DNA of 45,000 bases from Glandiceps talaboti. Lineage: Eukaryota; Hemichordata; Enteropneusta; Spengelidae. The position numbers were made by a program, and so were the translations under genes. Under the pieces are notes generated by a model. The model saw nothing but the letters and a program-made list of their open reading frames with translations. It did no database searches and had not been told where the DNA came from. Location: positions 15,664,484 to 15,709,483 of the forward strand of contig NC_135550.1 of assembly GCF_964340395.1 (NCBI RefSeq), written 5' to 3'. Of the stretch, positions 1 to 31,527 are shown piece after piece (positions within the stretch are counted from its first letter, which is position 1; each line of letters opens with the position of its first letter).

Positions 1-3
1 ACC

Positions 4-68
<65 letters not shown>

Positions 69-186
69 AAACGAAAACAAAAACGAAAACAACAACAACA
101 ACAACAACGTCGTCGTCGTCATCATCATTCATATATTACTAAAACTAACCAGCAGGAGCAGCAGCAACATCAACAAAACAAAAAAG

Positions 187-223
<37 letters not shown>

Positions 224-345
224 CGTCTTCGTCGTCGTCATCATCATTCATAAATTACTAAAACTGACCAGCAGGAGCAGCAGCAGCAACAACAACAACA
301 ACAAAACAAAAAAGACAACAACAACAACAACAACAACAACAACGT
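1..345. repeat. Compound CAA/CGT/CAT repeat with higher-order duplication
   Basis: CAA tracts fill about 1-110, 190-225 and 285-345. They are separated by two near-copies of a longer unit, at about 105-190 and 223-320, each reading GTCGTCGTCATCATCATTCAT, then ATTACTAAAACT, ACCAGCAGGAGCAGC and AAAACAAAAAAGACAA. The structure is therefore a minisatellite-like duplication whose ends are microsatellites. It lies in an intron or upstream of the receptor exons seen here. No exon was found in 346-603. Confidence 0.8.
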
Positions 346-603
346 CGTTGAGGAAGACAACTCTAACAATAGATATGTACGATACCACCACCATCATTAT
401 AATTATTCAAAACACATGTAAAAAAATCATCAAAAATCCGACATCACTTTCTTTTGTTACAAATGTATATTGATGTGTGTAGAATTCTACATTACCAAAG
501 TGAAAAGGAAGCTTAAGGCCTACTATTTTATGACAAAGTGTAATACTAGATAGTATATGCCAGTTCCATCTAATACTAACTATCAATGTAACTATGATTT
601 CAG

Positions 604-15932
<15,329 letters not shown>

Positions 15933-18537
15933 CTACTGTGTTGCTTTTGACTTCTTTCCTTTGCTTTTTGAACTTTTATCTTTTTTCTTTAAATTGTCCA
16001 TATTTGCTTTTAAAACTGTTACATATGCCTGGAGGAATAATGAAGAAAGACAAAAACAATATGTTAGCACACATAAATAATTGCAAAATAAAATTTAAAT
16101 TGGTGACAACTGATATTCAATGTAACTTTTTTTGTATCAATATAGTTAATAGCTGAGTATGGAAACAACCAGAATTTGTGATAAGTTTTCACATCTAAGT
16201 GGGATTTTTGGCGACACTATAGATTTGAATAGCACAACCAATGAAAATTAAGGAACAACGAACATCGACAAACCAAACGACCTTTAATAAGTCACGTCTT
16301 AGGAATAGTTCAATTGATGTAGCTCCTCACAAATTGACAGCCTGTATATGATTCAGTTTGCAATTTATCCTTGTAGATATTAATTTAAATTCATACCCAT
16401 ACTTTTAACAATCTGGATGCCTCGTAAGGATACTATGAATTTTAATTTATCAAAGGTTCCAAATGTCAGCGATGAACGATAATTTTTTATCCAAGCACAT
16501 GTACATGTACATACTTGTGGTATTGCCACCTTACCATCAGTGGACTTTTGTTTGTTATTCAAATTCTGCCATAGAAAGTGATATTTTCTTATTATAAGAA
16601 TGAATAAATAAAGGGTTATTTGGGTCTTGAAACATACAAATAAATAGGGTAACCATAACGATAAGCTTATCAATTCATGCGTACTTACCATCTGAAATTT
16701 AGTTACATCTTTGGAACTTATCTACAAGGATAAAATAAAAAAGAAGATATATTAACAACCATTACATCATGTTGACAAATACACTTATTATCTATTCCTT
16801 TACATTAACTTTCATACCAATTGACAGTCACTTTGCTATAATGAAAAAATTGTTAAACTTGCACCCCATTAGTCTGTTACTGTTAGTAATTAAAGCATTA
16901 GGACTACACTACTGTGTCTATTATATCTTTCTCCTCTACCCTGACCGAAATGAAAGCATATGTAACGTCGTTTAATTACTACCAATTCTTTTCCATTGGT
17001 AAAATGTCATATAATTATTTTTGGAAATATGAATAACAATAAAATACACTGCTGTATGTTGTGGTAAATTAGCTACTACCATAAAATGGGGCCAAAATAT
17101 CATAACATACCCAGGAATTTTTTTTTGCATATTACTGCTTCCACAAGAGGAGCTGACTGAGGGTGGATAACCCACAGATGTTCAAATTGGGGCTGAAATA
17201 TCATAACATACCTAGCAAATTTTTCAACAATTAATGGGATACATTTTGAATTTTGCTACGTTAACAAAATTTGGATGTTAAGCAAGATGAAATGTATTTG
17301 TTTCATTCACTTTCCCTCATATGTGTGAAGTTGACATCGATCTGAAGTTAGGCAGAAGTGATATGCAGGTCTTCCTAGGTGAATTGTTTCTATTGTTATT
17401 GTAGATGTATAACAATACAAGCAACAGCACATCTAGGAAGACCTGCCTAGTAATGTGCAGACCTCACTTCAGCCTAAGTTCGCATCGATGCCAGCTGTAT
17501 TCTGATAAGATAAAGTGAATGAAATCAAAACATTTCATCTTGTTTAGAATTCAGTTTTCATCAAATACATTAGTAGGATATTCTTTCCTTGTATTGGTGT
17601 GTTACTACAGACAACATAGAGGGTTCCTCCTTTCTTGTCTTTGGTTGGTATTTTTCTAAACATGCCCATACAAGTACATGTACTAAGAACCACATAGCAT
17701 GTGTAAATTAATGAATTCCTTACCACAGTAGTAATTTTCCTTTTTCCATTGGTTGCTCTTACTAGACATTTATGTTCTAAATGTTCATGAGGATCTGTCT
17801 TTTTGTCTTTTGGCTTGGGTTTAGTTTGACCATGATCTGAAAAAAAGAAATTATTTTGAATCATTATGTCTACTGCAAGCCGAGTTAATGAATTACACAG
17901 CAATTACAACCACTACAAAGTATACATGTACATGAATGTAAAACACGGCACCCTCAACATACATGTACTACAATTAACAACTTTGCTAGTAGGACTGGAG
18001 TAGTCAGAGGTATACATGTGTCTGTTCTCAGTTAGAGATCCACCAAGTGCTCTCAAATGTGCAATCAATTCATTCAAATAAATAATGAGATCGAGGGCCC
18101 TCTTCGCCGAGAGGCCCATGCATGCTGATCTGTAAGATAAGGTAAGGTATGTGTCTAAATAGGTACACATGGTTCAACATGATCTGATCATCAATTAGTG
18201 AATGAGGACACATCTCATTACCATTTACAACCTGGATGCCGAATTTGTCAGACAAAATCTTGTTTAGTGAGCTGTGCAGTTCAAAAAATTGATCGGATTT
18301 CATTTGACAGGTTGCTGTTGCATGGAGGTTGGCAGAGAAGTAAGCTCTCAGCTGATTTATTGCCAACTTGATAGTCTTTTTCTGAGACAAAATCTGTACC
18401 GACTGCAAAAGTGATCAGATGGCATCTACATGTATGTTTGATTGCATGTTTGAGAGCACCGACTCCAAAGTCTGAGAGCTGTTACTGGGAATGGAGTCAT
18501 CATACAAATCATACATGTACATGTAACTGTGTGTGCA

Positions 18538-18574
<37 letters not shown>

Positions 18575-18625
18575 GACTGGATGTAGATAAAACCACATAA
18601 AAGTGCTCAATACGGGTACTACCTG

Positions 18626-18700
<75 letters not shown>

Positions 18701-19970
18701 CACTCAAATCAGAGCATCCTCAGACTACAACTTTGCAAGTGTGTAGAGTAGTGGACGACAGTACAAAAGATACATGTACATACATGTAGATAGAACATGA
18801 AGGTAGAAACATGTCCTTTATATAATCTCCATGGATAGACCAAAAACTGATTTATATCAGTAACACACACAAATGTAGTCTAAATTCTAGAATATCTTAA
18901 CTTGATTTATTTCATTGACAACGAAACATGACTACATCCATATCTTATTCATATTTGTACAATATCAGCTAGCTGCTAATCAAGATGCCAACATACATGG
19001 TCTCTAATAAATTGGAGGTGTAAATCGTAATGGTAACGTATAGCATGGATGTAGGGACTAGTAGACTAGACTAGCTGTAGCAACTGTAGTGAGAGGTCAG
19101 TACAAACACGACAAATAAAATATCTACGAGTGTGAAGCCACCATCATATTCATATTCAGTTTCAAAAGTTCACCTCTAAGCTCAATCTTAATATGATGAT
19201 GGCTTCACACGTTCATCATGGGTACGAACGCGAGTTCGTCAAATCACATAAAACCATCATTGGCAGGTTAAAATCATGCGATTGTGATTACTTTTCACTT
19301 GAATTGCATGGATTTGCATGCTCCATATTATGGTCCATGACAACAGTAATTCATGGTGCAAATTGGATACTCTGGCAAAAATAAAAAAGGAGCATGCAAA
19401 TCCATGCAATTCAAGTGAGAAGTAATCACAATCGCATGATTTCAAACCGCCAATGATGGATTTGTGTGATTTGAACTCGCGTTCGTGCCCATTCGGAAGA
19501 CTTCGAATCTGATGATGAACGTGTGAAGCCATCATCATATTCAGATTGAGCCTAGAGGTGAACTTTTGAAACTGAATATGAATATGAATATGATGGTGGC
19601 TTCACAATCGTAAAATATCTTAGTCTATAATGAACCGTCATACTTGACTATCTCGAGAATACATTGTAAACATTTAATAACGTAGTTGTTTGACAATTGT
19701 AAATTCACAGACAGTAATTGCTGTAACATTTGTAGTACTAGTAAATCTCGTATAGTTAAATACATTTTACTTACATTTCTTCATGGTTACGTATACTGAA
19801 CCAGATGTTCGGGTTTTCTGGAATAATTTCGTCAGCTCGGTAAGGAACTGTAAAGTAAAGATCGGCGTATTGAAAAGTCAGTTTAAAATATCTACAAATA
19901 AACAACGTGCTTGTAGGTCACTAAATATTTTGAGGTAAAAACTTACAGCGTCATTTTCTAGCTGCACCAT
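15933..19970 (-). CDS. SRP14: Signal recognition particle 14 kDa protein
   Basis: Five coding exons on the minus strand give a complete 112-residue protein: 19947-19970 (MVQLENDA), 19775-19847 (FLTELTKLFQKTRTSGSVYV), 17724-17836, 16689-16721 (ISSKDVTKFQM, a 33-nt exon) and 15933-16028. All junctions have GT-AG sites and compatible phases. The protein follows the SRP14 Alu-binding fold throughout: RTSGSVYVTMKK, then a Lys/Pro loop (TKPKPKDKK), CLVRATNGKRKITTV, KFQMAYVTVLKANMDNLKKK and a basic Lys/Ser-rich tail. With SRP9, SRP14 binds the Alu domain of SRP RNA and supports translational pausing in the cytosol. The length is slightly under human SRP14, which has a longer Ala-rich tail. The gene is divergent from SAE1 across a 230-bp shared 5' region. 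A fold-back element lies in its third intron and another in its second. Confidence 0.95.
17281..17544. mobile_element. Fold-back/MITE-like element in an SRP14 intron
   Basis: Two imperfect inverted arms of roughly 110-120 bp meet near 17400. The left arm contains AAGATGAAATG, TTCATTCACTTT, ACATCGATCTGAAGT and GCAGGTCTTCCTAG; the right arm contains the complements in reverse order, ending CATTTCATCTTGTTT. There is no coding frame. It sits between the 33-nt exon and the preceding SRP14 exon. Confidence 0.7.
18540..18700. repeat. Paired (AT)n tracts in an SRP14 intron
   Basis: AT blocks at about 18540-18570 and 18626-18700 flank about 55 bp of non-repetitive sequence. Apparent frames here are repeat artefacts. 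Confidence 0.9.
19131..19606. mobile_element. 476-bp fold-back element in SRP14 intron 2
   Basis: The left end TGTGAAGCCACCATCATATT and the right end (its complement, finishing GGTGGCTTCACA) begin long inverted arms that also share AAAAGTTCACCTCTA, CGAACGCGAGTTC, CATGATTTC-like and GCATGCAAATCCATGCAATT segments. The arms meet near 19360. Each arm holds a smaller inverted copy of the terminal motif (GATGATGGCTTCACACGTTC near 19196 and its complement near 19530), so the palindrome is nested. It starts about 170 bp from SRP14 exon 2 and has no coding capacity. Confidence 0.8.
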
Positions 19971-20200
19971 CTTGTCTGATCTCGTGTTGTGAATGTGCTT
20001 CCTGGTTTGTTGTTTTTGTGAAAGGAACAAAGAACGTGATTGGTCAAAATTACGACTACAGCGTTATCAAAGCCAATCAGAATCATTGTAAGTAAATAAT
20101 TTCCCACAATGCATCCGTACCGGATATTCTGACAGTGACACATGTGAAGCTAGCTAGCAGACTCTGTGTTGTGAATGAATGAGAAATATTGTAAGTTACA
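19971..20200. promoter_or_regulatory. Bidirectional promoter region of SRP14 and SAE1
   Basis: The two start codons are 230 bp apart and point away from each other. Between them lie an ETS-like CTTCCTGG (19998-20005), an ATTGG box (20039-20043), a CCAAT box (20073-20077) and TTCCCACAATGCA (20101-20113). The last resembles the ZNF143/Staf (SBS) site known from vertebrate housekeeping and bidirectional promoters. No TATA box is apparent. The motif matches are seen in the sequence; their function here is inferred. Transcription start sites cannot be placed. Confidence 0.65.
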
Positions 20201-25881
<5,681 letters not shown>

Positions 25882-26151
25882 TTCTCAAAATCAATGAACG
25901 TCACTTGGGATATTAAAGACAACTGCCAGCCATGATGACGTCTATATTCCATGTGACTGTTGACGTCAAACTAGTTTTGTGTACAGTACAGCAGAAGAAA
26001 CTAAGCTGTGCAGAATTGACAGTCAGAATGGATCCAATTGTTGCACGTGTCTGATTTATTCACTTTGTAATACAGAGGGTGATTTTTATATATGGTAATA
26101 TGCATTGTAATGCATTTGTTGCATGTATCTGTCTCTTCCAGATGATGCTTT

Positions 26152-26157
26152 AATAAA
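26152..26157 (+). terminator. SAE1 polyadenylation signal
   Basis: A canonical AATAAA lies 271 bp past the SAE1 stop codon and just ahead of the fold-back element that starts near 26191. It is the first clear signal downstream. The cleavage site would be expected 10-30 bp beyond, right at the element boundary. Confidence 0.6.
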
Positions 26158-26190
26158 CAAGGAAAACATGAAAAATGCTGCATGTCCTTG

Positions 26191-26497
26191 TACAATGAAA
26201 TTCAAATGACCAGTAGGAAAGGAATAGACAGGACTGTGATTTTCAAGAAAAACTCAATTGATAAGACCCCTGTATATTTATAAACAATTACACTCTTTGG
26301 AAAGTTCAATTCTAACAATCAATGCCAAGTATGATATTTGATAACACAAGCGTGAGATACCATACTTGGTGTTGATTGTCTGAATTGGACTTTCCAAAGA
26401 GTAATTGTTTATATACAGGGGTCTTATCAATTGAGTTTACCTTGAAAATCTTAGTTGTGTATATTCCTTTCACTCTGGTCATATGAATTTCATTGTA
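26191..26497. mobile_element. 307-bp fold-back element just downstream of SAE1
   Basis: Arms of nearly 150 bp are inverted copies: TACAATGAAATTCAAATGAC at the left and ATATGAATTTCATTGTA at the right, plus shared CTCAATTGATAAGACCCCTG, AACAATTACACTCTTTGGAA and ATCAATGCCAAGTATG. They meet around 26345. The tips begin and end in TA, compatible with a TA target duplication. There is no coding frame. It is probably a MITE of the Tc1/mariner type, but the superfamily is not proven. Confidence 0.8.
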
Positions 26498-26926
26498 ATA
26501 ATTTTGACAGTCAAAACAAAAGCATGCATGATATCACGATTGTACTCTGCATGTAAAATATATTTTGCATAGATGGGGTTAGTTCTTGACTGCAAGAGAC
26601 AGACACATGCAACAAAACTGTATTACAATGTATGTAATTCACCCTTTTGCAAAAGGTAGTCAAAAGCAATAATTGTATCCAATGTGCACAGGTTACATTT
26701 CCTCTGCTGTTTATAGTATTACCCAGTCAGATGTTTTAGTTGGTTTTGTACCATTGTCCATACTTACCATTTATAATTAAAGATTAATAGTTTTCCAAAA
26801 AAATAATGATCATATTTATCTTAGTGGTTCAATTCAAATGAAAGTTCATTTGTGATTTTGGATAGATGTTGACTTCTATATAAAAGTTGTACTTTTTCAA
26901 AGATTATCATAATAAAAAATAATACC

Positions 26927-26928
<2 letters not shown>

Positions 26929-26958
<30 letters not shown>

Positions 26959-27004
26959 TGTATGTATGTATGTATGTATGTATGTATGTATGTATGTATG
27001 TATG

Positions 27005-27092
<88 letters not shown>
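26929..27092. repeat. (TATG)n-(TA)n compound microsatellite
   Basis: About 80 bp of TATG units pass directly into about 84 bp of TA. The region from 26500 to 28100 is otherwise non-coding apart from poly-G runs near 27381 and 27483. Confidence 0.95.
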
Positions 27093-27093
<1 letters not shown>

Positions 27094-28105
27094 GATATGT
27101 GCATCTCATTTCATTATTAATAGAGGTGATTCCCTAGCCATTGTATTGCTTACAGTAAGACCTAGTAGTTATGTTTAAAGGCCTTTTGGCGGTTTATCAA
27201 CAAAACAACAACAACAATCAAACTGATCTAGTATAATGTTACAGGGGAGAAGTTAAGAATATTACAAAAAACAACCCTTTGTAGTTGCTAATTATGGGAT
27301 GGTTCTGTCCATGTCATTTGTAAGACAGTCAAGCAATCAACTCGAAGTCGGGATGATATACTTGGCATGTGAATATTAATGGGGGGGGGGGGGGGTCGTG
27401 TTTTAGAAATGACTGATGGGGAGGGGTTCAGCCTGTTTACAGTTTTACCTAAGATTACTATTATATAAACTATACTGGTCGTGGGGGGGGGGGGGGTTGA
27501 CTCAGTGGTTCGTCCATCCAATGGAAAAATCCACCCCTGGCCGGAGAAACTGACCGTTCCCTTAGAAGTGTTCTGCATATTCTGCCCCGGTTCTTTCTAC
27601 AACTGGTATGGCTTCATTTTCCCGAGGGAGCCTTAGAAAATCTGTTGACATTACCAGCTTGAAACCGGCATTCAATGATCGTACCGTGGGGTATGTTTTG
27701 AACGTAAGCTTAATTTGTGTCAACACTTTGATTTCGCGCGAAGTGTCACTTGGGATATCGATTTCGTTTATCTCTTCATTTTTCTATTTAAAGGTGTGTC
27801 TATTTCATTGGAGACGTATCCATTATTAATGATGTTATAATTGACCTATTCAATATCAAGATAAAAGTAATTAGATCCCCATTATATTGCCTGTTACTGA
27901 CATTCTCAATTTAAAGATCAATTAATTAGATCCCCATTGCTGTGTTTGCAAATTGCCTCCCCTGATAATGACGCTTCAGCTGCGAGTCATGTCCAATAAC
28001 TGACGTTTTAGGAGAAACCTCAACAAAGCTGAGAACAAAGTTGAGCAAATCAGCTCAGAAATAAATAAGTTTACATGGAAACGGAAACATCTGAATAGAA
28101 TAGAT

Positions 28106-28767
28106 ATTATTTATTTATTTATTAAGTCTTCACAAGAAGAGAAACCAACAATGAAAAAAAGAAAACACGATACATTACAATCATACAATACAATACAATA
28201 TAATGTCCAAAAAACCGGCATCAACAACATGCTAAGAATTTGACAACTCTGTGGATCCTTCGCATATAAAAGCTGTCTGACACTGTCCGTCAGCCCATCT
28301 GACATACGAGATGTTTTCAGATTTCTTAAGACAGATTTAGAGTATTGCATGTCAAACATATAGCGAAGAAATGAAACATTATTTTTGACACAAATTGCCT
28401 GAGTACGGGACAGTAGATCAGTGTGTCCCTTCAGCTTACCACAATAATGCATATTAAGCAGATGCATATAAAAACAACTTGCACGGGAATTATTACTAAA
28501 AATCGATTTCATCGGTGTAAGAGAATTGACTTCCACTGACGTTTCATTTTTAATCACATTAATTGCATTCAGAAAGGGGGTGCTTCTACAATATTTATGA
28601 ATGCCAAATGCAGCCTTATTGCCTGCATTTGTTCAGCCTCATTCAAAGATGATTTAGATACATGTACACAGTTAATACCATATGTTAAAACTGATCTGAT
28701 AGCAGCATTCCACATGTAAACTAACATATTACTATTATAAGAACAATTATTAAATCGAGCAGTGAAG
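28106..28767 (-). mobile_element. 5'-truncated, decayed non-LTR retrotransposon (LINE) 3' end
   Basis: Reading the minus strand, a broken frame gives MWNAAIRSVLTYGINCVH, then a frameshift near 28600, then KYCRSTPFLNAI and a further 140-odd residues to a stop at 28111. The VLTYG block and the following CRSTPFLNA are typical of the region just after the reverse transcriptase fingers/palm/thumb in LINE ORF2 proteins. The 3' end is a short AATAAATAAATAAATAA tail at 28106-28125. The polymerase core is missing and the frame is broken, so the copy is dead. The clade is not assigned. Confidence 0.7.
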
Positions 28768-28770
28768 TCA

Positions 28771-28829
28771 GGCGTGGCTATAGTACTTGGGCGGGAGACC
28801 GCCTTGGATACTAAGTGCTGCAAGCTTTT
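28771..28829 (+). pseudogene. 3' half of a 5S rRNA gene (fragment or 5S-derived repeat)
   Basis: The segment carries TAGTACTTGGGCGGGAGACC, then GCCTTGGATACTAAGTGCTG and CAAGCTTTTT, closely matching the 3' half of eukaryotic 5S rRNA (TAGTACTTGGATGGGAGACC, GCCTGGGAATAC, GGTGCTGTAGGCTTT). The 5' half is missing. The box C part of the internal promoter is included and a T-run terminator follows. It abuts the truncated end of the antisense LINE remnant at 28106-28767. It may be a 5S pseudogene, a piece of a 5S-derived SINE, or remains of a 5S locus. Confidence 0.75.
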
Positions 28830-28968
28830 TATTTTTTGACCTTTTCATTCCAATTACCCATGCTAATCTCGTCATTAACCACTCACTTTTTTTCTGTCCT
28901 CAAATATTTTTTGACGGCATTTTCACTCTCAATAACTTCACTTTTCACACTTAAGTCTCGCCCCCATA

Positions 28969-29010
28969 TATGTATGTGTGTATGTATGTATGTATGTATG
29001 TATGTATGTA

Positions 29011-29091
<81 letters not shown>

Positions 29092-29092
29092 G
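28969..29092. repeat. (TATG)n-(TG)n-(TGTC)n compound microsatellite
   Basis: Three repeat types follow each other directly, each derivable from the last by single-base changes. Frames through it are artefacts. Confidence 0.95.
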
Positions 29093-29099
29093 CGTACGT

Positions 29100-29805
29100 A
29101 TGCATTCTTATTTACAATTGGACTAAATCGCTCTAGATCGCTATATTCATCATAGTCTGAGAGCATTGTGCCAAATGGGAGTACAAAGCATAAAAGAGTG
29201 TACGTAGTATATCCGTTATAAATCTGACTTATCGCAAAAGTCACCTGGGTAATTATAATGTCCGGAAGTAAGCTCGGCGGCTATGTCTAATTAATGATAG
29301 GTGGTATCAATAAATGATGATATATCGAGCGATTTCTTGGGGCACTGCTTTCAAAGTTCGATAGCGGAATAATAACTTGTTGTAAGGAGGAGAAATGACT
29401 GGAATTTGTCATGCAGGAAATGTGAGCTAATATTAGATAATTAGGCTACTGATTATGAATAGGAAACATTATTGGACGAACACTGCTACCCACACACACA
29501 CCACAGCGAAAAATACCAAAGTTGGTTTTTTTAACATCTTACCTATCTTGGAAAATCAAAAGGTTTTGGTTTCACAATTTTTCATCTCTCCCCGACAAAG
29601 TGAAATCGAAAACCATTGACTTATTCAAAGTAGATTACATCATCAGCAGTGATTTCGGATGGATGGACAGTACACCTCGGAGTCAGAGTAATTTTCTGTG
29701 CGGCTATGTGGTGCTCATGTAATGAGTACTGTTGTCATTTTTTTGTTCCGTAAGGAAGAGATATATTTATGGGTGGAAGTTTGTGTGTCTGTGTGTCTGT
29801 TTGTG

Positions 29806-29844
<39 letters not shown>

Positions 29845-31008
29845 GTCATCGTTTTCTCCATAACGGTTTGCTCAATTCAAACGAGATTTTGACGACGTAT
29901 TCCGTAGGGTAATGGCAAGACTTGATTAGGTTTTGGTAAAAATCCCGTGAATATTAATAAGAAATTTACATAATTAATGATTTTCGGTAATTAGGCTATA
30001 TCTCAAGAATGCACGCTTCAAATTCAATGTAATTTGATACATGTATTTGCGATACCAAAGCGCACTTGTCCTGAAAATATTATTGATATAGCTTTTAGTT
30101 TTAATAAATTATTGGCATATTTTTGTAGGCCACTAAAAATGGAAAAAATATTTTCTCGTCAGAAAATGTTGTCTAAAGTGGTACGACGATGCGCTTTTTT
30201 TTACATTCTCAACAAATGTCACAGTACATGTTGTGGTTGGCCAGGAGATCACTAACAGCAATGAGCAAATAGCAATCAATGAGAAAAAATAACTTATAAC
30301 ATTTGTTCTGTTGTATTCCAACAATTGTCTGTAGGAACGACAATCTCAAAACTTTGCCCTTACGGAAGACATTCAGTTTACATCTGGTGATGGTAGTTGT
30401 GGTTGTTGAAAGGACGAGGATTTAATGACGATGATGACGACTGTGATTCAGGTGATAACGGCGGAGAAGACGTTGAGATAGTTCGTGAGGATGATATCAA
30501 ATAATCCATCTACTCTCCTCTCTATTGTCATACAGATGTCGTGTAGGACAAGGCTTCGGAGGTTGCTTCAGAGCATACCAGTGATCTGTAACTTCGCTAA
30601 CTTGTCTACTGCATACGTTTTCCCCCAAGGAGATGTAGTAATGATCTGGTTGAAAGACGTCAAATATAGAAACACAGACTTTCATTTGTTTGAAAATTTG
30701 AATTGTTATGCTGACGTTGATAGTTATGAATGTTCACATTGTTGGTTACTGTGAGAAATTATGTGTATGTAAAGGCTAAAAAAAATTGTTTGTGGTCAGA
30801 ACATTTTGTCAAACCAGTCACTAAATCTACTATTTATGACAGTTACTGTTCTTTTTATTTAGTACTTTAGAGCAAGTGTGTATGTGGGACAGATGTCATT
30901 TGCTTGCTCATGATTGGCTCTACAGTTGTCTTCACTGAAGTAGGGAGGGTTAATTTTGTGTTTCCGCCTGCAGATTGCGCATGGGCCGACGCGAGGGTAG
31001 CTATGCCA

Positions 31009-31010
<2 letters not shown>
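29100..31010. other. Intergenic stretch without a recognised gene
   Basis: Apart from the microsatellite module near 29795 and an ATGATGACG-rich bit near 30426-30490, the sequence is AT-rich and unique. Frames of 60-90 codons occur on both strands but none shows a domain, a convincing splice context or family similarity. Confidence 0.5.
29795..30010. repeat. (CTGT)n microsatellite with adjoining AT-rich, possibly dispersed repeat
   Basis: About 50 bp of CTGT run into GTGTCATCGTTTTCTCCATA, ACGGTTTGCTCAATTCAAAC, GAGATTTTGACG and GGTAATGGCAAGACTTGATT. Such microsatellite-anchored modules occur as dispersed repeats in several marine invertebrate genomes. No second copy is present in this window, so this is a suggestion. 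Confidence 0.4.

Positions 31011-31012
<2 letters not shown>

Positions 31013-31074
<62 letters not shown>
31013..31074. repeat. (TC)n dinucleotide tract
   Basis: About 60 bp of pure TC end 33 bp before the terminal repeat of the MITE copy at 31107. Confidence 0.95.
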
Positions 31075-31080
<6 letters not shown>

Positions 31081-31106
31081 ATCTTAAACATAATTATATC
31101 TTCCTA

Positions 31107-31524
31107 AGGGACGAGATCATTAGTTCATCGATCAATGTAGAATAAATAAATGAATTCTTATACTTAGGCCTCATGACCCCCACCACCCACCACCCACCTT
31201 CTAACTAAATTGGCCAAAATTGACAAATGTTTCTGAAAACACAATCAATTTAAAATCAGTATGTAGTAGTATGTAGTGCTATAAACCACAAAGTCAGAAT
31301 GCTGTGACACTTTGCGTTTATTTTAGTGTCATGTATTTACTATAACAAACATTCTTCCATTACCCAATTTTGTAAAGAAATGTTTATATTTAGGGGTACA
31401 AAACATCCATTACAAGTAAAATTGTTTTTGTGGTATGAGGACTAAAATGATTCAACCCCCCCAACCCCAAAGTAAAACCGGAATTTAGTTTGTTATCCTA
31501 CATTGAATTATTGATCTCGTCCCT
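31107..31524. mobile_element. MITE copy 1, about 418 bp, terminal repeat AGGGACGAGATC
   Basis: The left end AGGGACGAGATCATTAG and the right end ATTGATCTCGTCCCT are inverted repeats that continue with related TTCATCG/ATCAATGTAG and CTACATTGAATTATT stretches. The interior matches copy 2 (about 34677-34930) in inverted orientation and copy 3 (38509-38908) in inverted orientation, including TAGGGGTACAAAACATCCAT and ACACTTTGCGTTTATTTTAG. No coding frame is present, so it is non-autonomous. The superfamily is unknown. Confidence 0.75.
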
Positions 31525-31527
31525 AAT

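Noticed and set aside
1-345. CRISPR-like array because of repeated units
   Set aside because: Units are microsatellite-rich, not separated by unique spacers of constant length, and the DNA is plainly eukaryotic.
27608-27711. Plus-strand frame starting MASFSRGSLRKSVDI with a GTATGT-type donor, as a possible first exon
   Set aside because: No matching downstream exon, domain or promoter feature was found; a lone short frame is not enough.
30485-30754. 89-codon plus-strand frame
   Set aside because: No domain, no splice partner, and unremarkable composition in an AT-rich region where such frames are common.
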